In this document: in pieces, positions 25,501 to 36,831 of the stretch
Layout: the number at the start of each line of letters is the position of its first letter
Position numbering within the stretch: the stretch's first letter is position 1
From: Rhabditoides inermis
Taxonomy: Eukaryota > Nematoda > Chromadorea > Rhabditida > Rhabditidae
Assembly (NCBI GenBank): GCA_963966185.1
Contig: CAWZYM010000185.1
Span: 186,001 to 250,000 of the forward strand
Direction of reading: 5' to 3'
DNA length: 64,000 nucleotides
Notes under the pieces: model-generated
What the model was told of the DNA's origin: nothing
Database searches by the model: none
The model's input: the letters and a program-made list of their open reading frames with translations, nothing else
Position numbers and translations under genes: made by a program

Positions 25501-28500
25501 CGCCGCGTCCGCAGCCGAATCCGCATCTGGAACGCACCGTGTTATAATATTACATAAACAAAACTACACCAATCACCCCAACCCCACTGACCACTTCCCG
25601 CCGGCGCCTCGGCCGTGTCTGCCTCGTGTCTGTTCTTGTCGGCGAACGCGTTCATGGCAGCCACGTGCAGCACGTTCCGCGCCCCGTCGCCCCGAGAAGA
25701 CACCTCGGATGACAGCCAGGCGCCGTCTGCAAAGCCCGACCATTACTTCCGGAACAAATATGATTCAACTTTGTCACACTTTCATGGGACCTCTATTAAG
25801 CTAATCCATTACATCTAACGAACCGCTGAACCGCTTCACAACACAACACTACTGCCAACAAAACTCGGATAACATGTCCAGATACAAGGTACACGCCGCT
25901 CACAACCGCTTAACCAACACCGCTCTCCCCTCCCTCCTCCCCCTCCTCTTCCCGTAATCCGGAACAACAACAAGTATGCTTCAATCTTTTCACATATTTC
26001 TGGGACCTCTATTCAACTAATCGATTGGGTATCCTCTTCTCCAACACAAATCTCTATCCCCTTCTCCCCCCCCCCCTGACCCTTATCCTGCTCGGCCACA
26101 TCCAACCACTGCTTGACTGCCTCAGCGTCGCACTGCAGCACCGTGTCGACCAGGCCCGGCAGTCGCCGCTCCGCCGTCCCCTCCCGAGGCGACACCACAC
26201 ACGCCAGGATGCACACGCGCGATGTCTGCAATCGGGAACAATGTACTGTAAGCTTCCCACGCTAATGCTGGAAAAAATAATTTTCTAGAGTGGTAATGAC
26301 GTGTCCTTACGTAGATTCAGAAAAGAAAGCATCACTCGGGAAGTCTGCAATCGGAACAGTACACTATATGCTTCACACGTTGAATATGGGAAAATAATTC
26401 TCAACAGAAACAATGTACTTCCTATGCCACAAATACAGAAGAAATATGTATCACGAAACTTGAATAAAATCAAGTTTAGCAGTTGGCTTCAATTTATAGG
26501 GTAAACTCGTTTTATACTCTGCGCCAGAGCGATAGTTTTCGATCCACCTCGCTTGCAGTTCGAAATACGGTGCCATAACCGTCTGCCTCTCTTGTTTTGC
26601 GCGCGATTGCCGCGAGCTGACTCTCCGTCTTCCTCTGATCTACCCTACCATGCGCAACTTATTTCGAGCATAGAACTCTATAACCTTCACCACTACCACC
26701 ACCACTTCAACACGATAGATACATCCCTCAAACTCTTACGAGGAGTGTAGTAGGTGCCACACCCTCGGATTCGTACCAAATTGATAGAATACCTTAGTTA
26801 GGACCCTAGCCATCGATTTGTGGTGTCCGAATTTCCTAAACGAAATATACGTTTCCAGTACGAAAACGTACAGGGCTCGTTTTTCGCCTTCCTCTCACCC
26901 TACGCGGCGGTCAAAGACCGAGCAGTTGTGGCCTAGTGGCGAAGGCGTCTGACTGCCAAACTGATCCTCTCGAATTCGATTCCGCGCACATTCTTTTCGT
27001 TTTGCCAAAAGTTTATGGACTTGTACTTTCTGACTGTCATCATTTTCTCATGGTCCATGAAATAACTCTATCAAATAAGTTTTTTTATGAGACAGTCTTG
27101 CCGATATCTTTTTGATAGCGATGTCCGCCTTCGATCGTCGAAGTGACGTAGTGCCACTCGCATCAGCCGTCGCAACGTCTTCTGTCAGAAAAGTCCCGAA
27201 CGTCGTCGAGCTATTTCACACTGTCGTATGAACTTTGATAGTGCGCAAATATTGTAGAGTTGAAGGTTGTAACGATGCGCACGGATAATCTCTGTCATCT
27301 CTGTCATCTGTCTGTCATCTCCTGTCATAGACTGTCTCATTACAAAACTTATTTGAAAGAGTTGTTTCATGGACCATGAGAAAATGATGACAGTCAGATT
27401 TTGGCAAAACGAAAAGCATGTGCGCAGAATCGAACTCGCGAGGGTCAGTTTGGCTGTCAGACGCCTTCGCCACTAGGCCACAACGGCTCGGTCTTTGACC
27501 GCCGCGTAGGGTGAGAGGAAGGCGAAAAACGAGCCCTGTACGTTTTCGTACCGGAAACGTATAGTTCATTCAGGAAATTCGGACACCACGAATTGATGGC
27601 TAAGGTCCTAACTAAGGTATTCTATCAATTTGGTACGAATCCGAGGGTGTGGCACCTACTACACTCCTCGTTAATGGATTCAATGATGACACACGGCATG
27701 TCTGCAATCGGAACAGTACACTATATGCTTCACACGATCATGATGAGAAACCTATTCTCGCTCGATATTAATAATGTTGTGCATCCATGACCTCTAAAAA
27801 ATATGCAACACAATAACCATTAAAATTTGATTTCAGCGGTTTGCTTCAATACTGCGTAGTATCTCAATTTATAACCTCCACCACTCCATCATGCAATGTT
27901 CTTGTCTGACCGCACTCACCCATCCCTTCTTGCTGGCGCCGGCTGCTACTCCTCCACTCCCTCCTCCCGTCCCACTCTCCTCCCGCAGCACACTCATCGC
28001 AGTGTGTCTCAGTGGAGGCAGCTGCATGGCGGACGGCTCCCGGAATCCCATCGCAGCGTCCCTGCACAGCGGGGACACGCCGCCCCACGCATCGCGCAAA
28101 AGCAGCACCTCGTCCTGAACAAGCACAGTAACACATCACGATAACAAGCAATCAATCATCTATTCAAAATCGTCATCTCCCATTACATTGAAAAGAGTGG
28201 ACAGTTCAGAACACAGTAATCACGAACAATCACTCATCTATCCATCAACTAGATTGAAATGAGCTCACATCTCCGTGGTTCATCAACGCCAGCTGGGCAC
28301 TGGCCCCAGCTTGTCCAGCTGCAGTGAGGCTGGCTGCGTGCACGGGTAGGAGGTGCTCGCTGAGCAGCTTGCCCCTCACCGACAGCCGCGACACCACCAC
28401 ACGACCGCCGCGACCGCGCTCGCACAACACGCGCACGCCTGCAAAAAGTATAGACTCTTGTACTTGTGATTCGTACACATGTACTGGTAAACATCGCATG

Positions 28501-31500
28501 TGCTATGACTAATAATCCCACCACCCATCTTACTTTGTCTAACCTGAACATGGTGAAAAAAATGGGTTGCATGACTAATACGCCACACTAGTTCACCATA
28601 GTGCCACCACGAAACAATACAGTAATGACGATGTAGCCATAGCCTCATACCCACCATTTTCATCAGCGACCGCAGCGAGCACCCTCCTCGCCTGTCCTCC
28701 TCCTCCCCCCGATGGCAGTACAAAGTGGAGGGGCTCTGCCTGCTGGATGCGCGGCGACCGGGCGCTCTTCACGCGCGGCGTCAGCGCCACAAAGTCCTCC
28801 TTCTTGCGCAGACGCGTCGTGCGCTTCTCCTCCGCGCCATCCTTGATAACAACTGTTTAGTAGAGGAACCTTTTCGCATTCTATTAGTTTTGAAAATGTT
28901 TGCATTAGTTAATACAAAGGGTTGAAACGTATCCGCAAGTCTAGTGAAATTTTTTTAAACCTACTATTAGATAAAGTTGTTTATAGAAGTTCATAAAAAC
29001 TAGTTGAAACGTATAATGTACCGCCTACCGGTGCCACTCCTACGATTTTGTGAAACTGTTTACAGGAGCTGATACAAAGTGGTTGAAACGTATCGTCACC
29101 TGTGCTCCTCCGGCGGTGGCGGCGGCGGCGACTCCGGCCGAGCTGCTCGTCGCGTACTCCATCGACTGCTGCGAGCGCACATACTCCACCATCATGATGC
29201 CGCCGTCAATCTAGAAACAACAAACCATCACCATACACATACAATCTACGTTTCGTGTTACCTACTAATCAGCACCGAAATTAACATAACCAATACATCA
29301 CTGTTGAAGTTTCCCCCATTAACAAAAAAATATGCCCAGACATTGTATGTACATTTTACAGAATATCCAAAACACCGACAAACCTACGAACTATGTTTTA
29401 CGAATGTACGTTTCTACGTTTCAACCAAAATTCAAAGCACTGTCGATATGAAACTTGACAACCAATACTGGCTGAAAATTTAATTCACCGACGAAATGAA
29501 ACCTTGAAATATACAGTTGATGGTCCCCCTCTCCCCTCCCCCCACCCTCACCATCTTGACCACTGCCGTGTCGTTGGCGGGCTGCTCGTGGAGGAAGAGC
29601 ACCTCCTCCACCGGCCACGCCTCCTCCTTCGGAGACGACGAGAACACGTCCGTCGACGCGCGACGCTTGCGGGACGAACCTTGAATAATTATGTTGAAAA
29701 CGAATACTGATTAGGCAAAACAATTGCTACACCACTTCACTCAACCACAAAACGTATTTTTTCCTGGAAATTTTTATTTAATCAGAATTCGTTTCCTCTT
29801 GGAAAAATTTTCCAAGAGGAAACGAATTTTGATTAGATCATTATAACGATTCAACACAGTCGCTCAGCCACAAAACATATTTCTCCCAGTGATACTTTAG
29901 CGGAAACAAGTATTCATTAGGTCAATAAATCACACCAACACTTCACTCAACCACAAAGCATATTTCTCCCAATACAACTTTGTTGCCCAAATTCCCTCAT
30001 CAGCCACAAAACACTTGTCTCCCAAACACCAATACATCTTCGACCCCACTCACCCGTACCGATCGCCTTGCCGTCCTTGTCCTTGTCGGCCGGCTCTCCT
30101 CCTCCGGCAGCCGCGGGCACGTCAGTGTCGTAGGCAGACGGGTCCAGCACGCGGAACCGGCACATCTCCGACAACGTCCACACATTCTCCATCAGAACAC
30201 CAATCTGAAAAAGATGGAATAAAATATGTTTCACGAAAAACATATCAAACAAAGTCAACCATCGATTACAATTCAACGTGCAGTGAGATGAGATGGCCTA
30301 GTAGCCTAGTATGTATATGCTCACCTTGGGCATGCTGCCGTGGGGCGACATGTTGATGGCGACACTGCCGGCCGTGTAGATCGGACACGACTTGGTGCGC
30401 ACCTAAATGTAGTCATTGAATATATACAGGCATAACTACGTTTCAATAGAATACTGAGTTGCAGCTGAGTAAACCCATAACAATCTCAGATCGTTCCAAT
30501 GACTTAATAAGATAGCAACACGCTCTTACACGTAACATCCCTCTCAATATACGCATGATCATCCCCCCATACCTCGCTGCCCTCCTTGATCTCGTTCGTG
30601 TCAAAGGTGACGTGCTTGCGCGTCTTGGCCCGAGACTTCTCCCACATCTTGCGACGCTCGTTCGACGGGTACAGACCGCTAAAGCATAGTGTTCACATCT
30701 CGAAATTCAAAATACAGTAATACTAACTCACCACCACCAGAACCCCCCGACACTCGTACGCGCCGCCGCTATCGTCTCACTGCACATCAACTGCACCACC
30801 TAAAACAACATATTTTCAAATAAATCGAAAATTCACTTCGCATTGGCAATCGCATTGATGTCATGTAGCCTATCTAGACCACCACATATCACCATGAAAC
30901 TTATTTTCCCGCACCTTCTCTCCCTCTGCCAACTGGAGCTTTGCGGGCGGGCAGGCGAGGGCGCGGCTCGCCCTCCTGCCGACCATGCCCGGACACAGCC
31001 ACGAGGCGAGACTGCCATCCTCCAGCAGCACAGCCACGCGAGACGCACACGCACACAGGTCGACGATGCGGGCTGCAAGGAAAAGCATTCCATACATTGA
31101 GAATAAATGCATGTCATAACACGAAATACATAAGGGAAACTAAACTATAGGAAACAGGTCAACGATACGGGCTAAAAGCAAATCACTGCATACATCAAGA
31201 CACATCATCATAACAATGTGATCCGGGCTGCAGTGTCTGGTAACATAATAATGTAACGCCACGCATACAGGAAACTATCGGAAACAGGTCAACGACGAGG
31301 ACAGGACGGTAAGTGAACGCCATCAATGGCAAGCGACCCACCATGTGCCTCGCCGAGCATCTCTAGTGCGTGCTCATCGGGCTGTGTGGGCGGCTGGTGG
31401 TCGGTCCACGCCCACGACCACAGCACACCCTCCTCCGACACGGCCAGCAGCGCGTGCTGCGTCACCGCCATCTTCGTGAACCTACAACGCCATGAATCAT

Positions 31501-33930
31501 TTCATTTTATGCCTTCATTTTCAATTTCAACATCAATTCAGCAATACGACGACTCATTGCATAAAACACATATTTTGAATCATGTCTCTGATGGCAACAC
31601 TCTCCCCACTCCCCAGATTGAGTTTCGATACAGTTGATTTGCCGATTAAATCGAAAATATCTTTGGTATCACGTCTCTTAAGTGAAACCTATTTCTCACT
31701 GGTCGATCCTCTCACTCACTTCCTGCCGCTCCAGGGCGCCCACTGCTCGTCGCACTGTAGCACCTTCTCCGTCTTCTCCCCACTCGACTCCGCCCCCGCC
31801 CCGGACGACTTCTTCTTCTCCTTCTCTGCAACAACTACGACATAAAACTTTGAAATGAAATTACAAAAAAATACGCTTCAAAAGTAAAAGAAGTAAAACA
31901 TTGTGTGTTCTCTATAGCAGCTTGCAAGATGATCAGAAAAAAATTTTTTCGCCGTTTTCCACTGTGTTCCATAAGCCAGAGCTGATAAGTTTCACACAAT
32001 AATCATAAATACACATCAAGAGAGTGCAACAATAAGATTAGACGTTGAAATAATGCAATGCTTTCTTCCCAATCAAACCAATGAGGTTGTATGGGAGAAC
32101 CCCAACTGACCCTTGTCGATGCCGCGCCTCCTCATGTCCCTGTTGAGAATGTACTCGAACGAGTCCCCGTAGAGCCCGTCCGCCTCCAGCACACCCTGCG
32201 CCGACGCGTCCAGCAGGGACAGCAGGTCCTCCGACAGACACACCTCCGCAGAACCCTCGTCCTCCTCTGAACAAGGGTTATTGAATGAGCGAGAAGAACA
32301 CTACTTAGCAGCGAACAGTCTCTTCTGTCTTCGCGCAACTACGTTTGAAAGGGGTGGTTTCGAGGAGACCGCACCTTCTCCTTCAATATCAGATTGCATT
32401 CAGCAAATTGATATTCTAAACATACGTTTCTGAAATGCAATATAACCTGGGAATGTAATAAGTGACAATTGCGTGAGCTTTTTGCACGAAAAAATATAAT
32501 ATTGAGACAACACGCTTCACACATTCACTTACACCGGGGAAGAGAATATTCAACAATGATATTTTCTTCGCACATCTCCAACCCACCCTCATCGTCGTCC
32601 CTGCTGAGCAGGTTGTTCACCGCCTCGTTCACGTTCATGTTCGTCCGCTGCAGCTCACGCACTATCACCTGCAAGACAAAAGTGTACATGTAAACAACAA
32701 CAACAAGTAAACAAACCTCTCGGGGCTTTCCCTGGAGGACGACCTGCGCCTGTGCTATGAGCTCCTCTGGGATGGCCGATGCCGGCACGAGCGGACGGTT
32801 GCGGTCCACGATCACGCCGAATGGACTGAAAACGGTTCTTGTTATAAATACGTTTCACAGAAACAATAAGTTATGGACGAAATTATAGCGACAATGTGCC
32901 TACCAGAGTTTTGTATTGTCTGAATGATACCACTAACATTGTCAGAGGTCTGGGACAAAATTCATTTCATTCATCGATGGTCTTCATCGAACCCCTATTT
33001 GCTAGATGGAGATCGATGAAGCCTCGTTCACGTTCATGTTCGTGATCCGTCATACCTTGGTTGCATAACTTATGATAAACAATATGATAAGCAAACACTC
33101 ACCGATCCCTCCTGCCCCCGGAGGAGGAGAGCATGACGCGGCGGAACTTGTTCCGGTTCGCAGCCATCACCGCCGAGACGTGCGACGCGTGCGAACCTAA
33201 GAGGACATGCATGAACATCGTATTACAAAATTGTCCATCTGTGAAAATTTAGGGAAACATTGAAAACCTTGGTATAATAGTTTGCAAATGTTTCAAGCGC
33301 AAAACAAACGTGCGCAATACGCAAGTGAAACATTTAATAATAACCAAAATGTGACATGCTAACCTCCTCCACTGCCGCCACCAGCAGCCCCACTGGGCTG
33401 TCCACTCGCCGGGGGAGGCGGCGGAGGCGGGGCCGACGACGACGAAGACGCGCCTCGCGGAGACACCGCACGCTCCTTCTCGCTGTACGACAGACCAGAG
33501 ATCGTGCCATCCTGAAGATACGTCGGTAAAATTCCAGAAGACTATACACATGACGTCATCAAGGTGATCTCAAGGCTTCAGAAGACGATATAAGCTGGAG
33601 CGCACCTTGAACAAGACGGCGATGTGTCCGGGTCCGACGACGAGGTCGGCGATGTCGTCGACGTTGACGGAGGCGAGCGCCGGCGTGCCCTCGCCGCCGT
33701 ACAGGTTGCGACGAGCGAACGCCGCTTTCACACTGAAACACACAAACATGTAAACAAAAATGAGTTTTTCCAAGAAGGAAGATCAGAAAAAATAACAAAA
33801 GAGCTAGATACACAACGGAATCCTGTTTCGACCCTTTAACAAAGATGTGAACGTACTCGTTGCTGAACTGCTCCTGCTTCGTGCACGGCAGAGCATGTTT
33901 GACGAAGATCAATTCTTTCTGATCATCCAT
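7571..33930 (-). CDS. UBR5: E3 ubiquitin-protein ligase UBR5 (EDD/Hyd), complete, 66 coding exons
   Basis: I could join 66 exons in phase from ATG 33928-33930 ([12 protein letters not shown]) to TGA 7571-7573, giving 8688 nt and 2895 residues; human UBR5 is about 2800. Order: RCC1-like propeller segments with an inserted UBA (about 165-208), an ankyrin-like stretch, UBR box (about 1058-1128), acidic Glu/Asp-rich tract (about 1490-1650), MLLE/PABC (about 2485-2530) and a C-terminal HECT domain with catalytic Cys2864 in [14 protein letters not shown]. The protein transfers ubiquitin to N-degron and other substrates, mainly in the nucleus, and MLLE binds PAM2 motifs. All key motifs are intact. 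Introns are mostly 70-900 bases and host several mobile elements. One junction (exon 35 to 36) lacks a canonical AG. Exon coordinates are given in the four part-entries that follow. Confidence 0.95.
8010..8180. repeat. Two-unit tandem repeat in UBR5 intron 64
   Basis: Two units of about 83 bases share ACAACTCACTCAGTACTA and GAAACATAACAT. They lie between exons 65 and 64 and hold no coding sequence. Confidence 0.7.
9105..9735. repeat. Minisatellite, about four 155-base units, UBR5 intron 61
   Basis: Units contain GATAACAACTACCTCAATAC, CTTCCCTCTCCCTCTC and ACGTTTCAAACCACACTGAT and end CCACATTGAAAAAA. Repeat starts are near 9110, 9266, 9420, 9576 and 9729. A 195-codon ORF across it is an artefact of the repeat, because the exons on either side are on the other strand. 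Confidence 0.9.
13190..13640. repeat. Tandem repeat with decoy copies of the UBR5 exon 52 donor edge
   Basis: Three decayed copies of the exon 52 end (ACCCACCGCCGACATG on the plus strand) lie near 13316, 13449 and 13572. Each is followed by ACGATATGAATACGTTTC or a variant of it. The real exon end is at 13695. Confidence 0.8.
14275..14760. repeat. Tandem repeat, about 125-base units, with decoy copies of the UBR5 exon 50 donor edge
   Basis: CACATGTCCGTAGCTCATTC at the real exon edge (14754) is repeated exactly near 14636 and with changes near 14384. Units share AATACAGTGATAA, a T/CGTTTCAAAT motif and CTCTTCATTC. Confidence 0.8.
15470..15780. repeat. Tandem repeat with decoy copies of the UBR5 exon 48 donor edge
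   Basis: CACCAGATAGTC of the real exon end (15785) recurs near 15558 and, with one change, near 15668. The copies are followed by AAAAAAGAT and ACGCAACAACAA-like sequence. Confidence 0.75.
17340..17395. repeat. Decoy copy of the UBR5 exon 44 donor edge
   Basis: CCACTCACTGATGGCAGTC near 17362 copies the exon 44 end and donor at 17548-17566. Both are preceded by an ACNTGAAACATA motif. Confidence 0.75.
22785..22925. repeat. Dispersed repeat, copy in UBR5 intron 28
   Basis: Shares CACGGGACCACCGAAACCCG and GTATTACTGTATTTTACCG with 1975-2055 (inverted), and the second half with 51805-51905 (TTACTGTATATTACCGTAC, TTGATTCGAGATGAACAT). Confidence 0.65.
22996..23480 (+). mobile_element. LINE (non-LTR retrotransposon) reverse-transcriptase ORF, degraded C-terminal remnant
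   Basis: An open stretch of 159 codons on the strand opposite to UBR5 reads like the end of a CR1/Jockey-group polymerase ORF. It has [48 protein letters not shown] and [19 protein letters not shown], then a decayed tail. The catalytic FADD box and the endonuclease are absent, so this is a 5'-truncated dead copy within the intron between UBR5 exons 28 and 29. Confidence 0.8.
23614..26225 (-). other. UBR5: UBR5 part 2: exons 20-28, ankyrin-like stretch and UBR box
   Basis: Exons: 26081-26225, 25592-25726, 25440-25526, 25280-25378, 24982-25109, 24542-24658, 24332-24460, 24143-24219, 23614-23692. The UBR box starts at [13 protein letters not shown] and continues [20 protein letters not shown], then [20 protein letters not shown]. 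It has the full set of Cys/His zinc ligands that recognise type 1 N-degrons. It is split by a short intron after [20 protein letters not shown] upstream is the ankyrin-like segment found before the box in animal UBR5. Confidence 0.93.
26921..26992 (+). other. tRNA-related sequence in left foldback arm
   Basis: TGGCCTAGTGGCGAAGGCG fits a box A and GAATTCGATTCC a box B. The spacing and a possible anticodon loop, CTGCCAA, suggest a tRNA-derived SINE head. Stem pairing is poor, so it is not a functional tRNA. Confidence 0.5.
27418..27492 (-). other. tRNA-related sequence in right foldback arm
   Basis: The inverse copy of 26921-26992, with a cleaner box B (GAGTTCGATTC in its own sense). Together the two give head-to-head polymerase III-like promoters. 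Confidence 0.5.
27920..33930 (-). other. UBR5: UBR5 part 1: exons 1-19, RCC1-like region and UBA
   Basis: Exons: 33857-33930, 33606-33732, 33364-33511, 33103-33196, 32717-32825, 32587-32668, 32111-32266, 31720-31825, 31342-31481, 30915-31072, 30732-30799, 30573-30678, 30325-30402, 30054-30204, 29552-29679, 29100-29210, 28655-28841, 28269-28438, 27920-28114. Exons 5-6 encode the ubiquitin-associated domain ([16 protein letters not shown], then [11 protein letters not shown]). Propeller-type repeats are visible as [48 protein letters not shown] and [15 protein letters not shown], all alignable with the human N-terminal half. Exon 3 carries a Pro/Ser/Gly-rich linker. Confidence 0.92.
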
Positions 33931-34415
33931 ATACCCTGAAACAATGGAGATACATTGTCTATTTAACCGATACACAACGAAATACACATATAACTGCAGC
34001 GAAACGTATACGAAACGCGCGTGAATCATTCGCGAGGAAAATAAGTTTCGAAACCGACTGGGAAACCATAAATGCAACGAGAAAACCCCTATGGCATAGA
34101 TGATGTGTATTTGTTTTATTGTAATATTTATTCATTAGTATTCCTTCGGTTCTCGCAACCGACGACAACTCTGCGTCTCTAATGTGACGGAGTATCCGTT
34201 GCCCTCTCTAGCGGGCGGGCAGACACATACAAACAACCTGCACATCCAAGCGAAATAAACGCTCGCCAGCGCGTTTTCCTAGATTCTTGGCGTGCGTTCG
34301 AACCGTTACCTTGGGTATGGATACATAATGAACGAACATACGAAAACAGAACTTCAGAAACTTCCAGAAACAAACAAAAAGTACAGAAAATAAACAAAAA
34401 CCTTGTTCAAAAAAT
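33885..34415. repeat. 531-base tandem duplication, copy 1 (UBR5 exon 1 side)
   Basis: The first copy begins inside UBR5 exon 1 (ACGGCAGAGCATG) and runs upstream through the start codon and presumed promoter. Reading frames across both copies translate identically, so the copies look near-identical. Confidence 0.92.
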
Positions 34416-34946
34416 ACGGCAGAGCATGTTTGACGAAGATCAATTCTTTCTGATCATCCATATACCCTGAAACAATGGAGATACATTGTCTATTTAACCG
34501 ATACACAACGAAATACACATATAACTGCAGCGAAACGTATACGAAACGCGCGTGAATCATTCGCGAGGAAAATAAGTTTCGAAACCGACTGGGAAACCAT
34601 AAATGCAACGAGAAAACCCCTATGGCATAGATGATGTGTATTTGTTTTATTGTAATATTTATTCATTAGTATTCCTTCGGTTCTCGCAACCGACGACAAC
34701 TCTGCGTCTCTAATGTGACGGAGTATCCGTTGCCCTCTCTAGCGGGCGGGCAGACACATACAAACAACCTGCACATCCAAGCGAAATAAACGCTCGCCAG
34801 CGCGTTTTCCTAGATTCTTGGCGTGCGTTCGAACCGTTACCTTGGGTATGGATACATAATGAACGAACATACGAAAACAGAACTTCAGAAACTTCCAGAA
34901 ACAAACAAAAAGTACAGAAAATAAACAAAAACCTTGTTCAAAAAAT
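34416..34946. repeat. 531-base tandem duplication, copy 2 (upstream)
   Basis: The second copy carries the same start codon context (ATG 34459-34461, [15 protein letters not shown]). It then diverges at the copy joint into YFLNKVF and stops, so it would be a 35-codon upstream ORF in any transcript starting above it. Confidence 0.92.
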
Positions 34947-35235
34947 TCGCGGATGTGCGTAGTGAGAAATACCTTACTTTACCACGACGCACTACGAACT
35001 ACCGTAATCCTGATAATGATATTTATTCCTAAAAGTTATATAAATTACTCAGATGTGTTTAATAAAAATTTACCAAACTGTCAAGTTCATACATTATTTG
35101 TATTTTAATACAAATTTCCGTTCATTTCAGAAGTAATAAAATAAATAGGCCTGGTCCTCTACCACGGCTCGATATGGCCGCTACTCGATTTTCAATCCGA
35201 AAGCATAATTCGAAAGCTCTTGGTCTACTGATAAC

Positions 35236-35555
35236 AGTTAAAGGGAGTGTACACTCTGAATTTCAAAGTTGAGTTAGCACCGGGATGTGAAAATATGTTG
35301 AAAATGATGTACTTTTGTCAATGCAACTATGTGTCGGAGATACCTATAAGTCGGTCAAAAATTATGTTGAACATTGAAAATTGGCACCAATTGGCACCAA
35401 TTTCTGCATTTTGATACATTTTGCGCTCAATTTTCACCAACTTGCAGACATTTTCAGCAAAAAGTTGTATTGACAAAACTGAGTCGTTTTCAACATATTT
35501 TCACATCCCGGTGCTAACTCAACTTCGGAATTCAGAGTGTACACTCCCTTTAACT
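35236..35555. mobile_element. 320-base MITE with long terminal inverted repeats
   Basis: AGTTAAAGGGAGTGTACACT at the left is the exact inverse of AGTGTACACTCCCTTTAACT at the right. The inverted match continues through the GTTAGCACCGGGATGTGAAA block to about 75 bases, broken by a few changes. There is no ORF of note. Confidence 0.85.
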
Positions 35556-36471
35556 AAGATATTCTTTGCTCTCGATAACTACAAATATAAAAAAAAACTT
35601 TTCGTTCAAAAAACTTTTCAACATAAAACAACAACATCTCGCAAACAAAAAATGATCATAGAAGACTTTTGCACCTTTCGCATACATTTCCGATCAAACC
35701 CGTCAATTTTTTGTCCAGAACCTCAATACACGAAACAGAAATGTCTCGATATGGAGCTGGTCTCGTGAACACTATTCACTTCCATTCAACATCGTCGTAC
35801 CTAGCTGATTTCGTACATTTTTCGCAACAGCTTTCGTTCCGTTCCATGTCTCATCACTGTAGGTCATCGCTTCAAACTGCCGATGGGTGTTTACGAAATT
35901 GCAAATTTCACACTGCGTAGCTGACAATTTTGTGATTATCATTCATGGCGGCTACAAACGGAAAGGAATAAAAAAAAAACATCCACCGTTCAAAATCCCC
36001 CACTCATCCCATTATACCGTAGCCAATTATGCTCACAGTCGGTTGTCCTCTCTACAATAACATACGCGAATTAGCGAATTAGCAAATTGTGCAGGCCCCT
36101 CAGAGAGGAGCTCACGGGTCAACGACTCGATCACCCATGTACAACATGCATGCCCCCCCCCCCCTCTTCCATCCATCATTACCTTGTTACCGTAATCATA
36201 CAGTAAGCGTGCCAGAAAACTCTAATCCCATAATCCCTAATAATCTGCCATTGTCGAGAGGACAATCGAGTTCACCATGAGAGATTGCAATATTCATTAT
36301 TCGAACGTATATTAGTTTTGAAGAACACAATTATCCTTTAAAAACACTAACACTGACCAGTCTGTATAGTGGGCCTGCAAATGAGTTTCACTCTTTTCAC
36401 GAGAGACATTAGGGTGGTTGGACAACGATCAGAATCCATTGGATGGTGTTTTCAATTTGAAAAAAACTTTG

Positions 36472-36545
36472 CGGAGGTACCCAGATTCGAACTCTCGAAC
36501 AGGTGCCTGGTAAGCGAGAGCGTTACCACTACGCTACTTGGTCAT
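36472..36545 (-). other. tRNA-related (SINE-like) sequence
   Basis: On the minus strand, TAGCGTAGTGGTAACGC fits box A and GAGTTCGAATCT box B at tRNA spacing. The anticodon stem pairs poorly, so I call it tRNA-derived rather than a tRNA gene. Confidence 0.5.
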
Positions 36546-36787
36546 GTTAGACGTTCCACAAGTTAATGGTATGAACGCCAACGAAAAACGGCAGTTCGCA
36601 TCATCCATGTACTACGGTGCCAACTAGAGCACGATTATTTTTGATCGGAAAATGCTGAGCTAGTTGCGCGCTTAGTATAGCGAACGTCTGATCAAATCGA
36701 ACTCAACAATTAATAACCATTGAACAGCGAAAAAAGAGTATTGTGTAAGCATCTGTCCCCCCTTCACTTTCGATTCGCTGCCAGTTA

Positions 36788-36790
36788 CCG

Positions 36791-36829
<39 letters not shown>
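36788..36829. repeat. (CT)n microsatellite
   Basis: A pure CT run in intergenic sequence. Confidence 0.95.

Positions 36830-36831
<2 letters not shown>

Larger units (their letters stand above)
26739..27671. mobile_element. Foldback element with about 350-base arms, UBR5 intron 19
   Basis: The left arm starts ACGAGGAGTGTAGTAGGTGC at 26739. The right arm ends with its inverse, GCACCTACTACACTCCTCGT, at 27671. The arms run to about 27097 and from about 27328, with a 230-base loop. Arm similarity is high, with a few indels. Each arm carries a tRNA-like segment. No transposase is present. Confidence 0.85.

Noticed and set aside
33559..34077. 172-codon minus-strand ORF as a separate protein
   Set aside because: It combines UBR5 exons 1 and 2 with the intron between them and the 5' region.
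36472..36545. Functional tRNA gene
   Set aside because: Box A and box B are present, but the anticodon stem pairs badly, so tRNA-derived repeat is the safer call.
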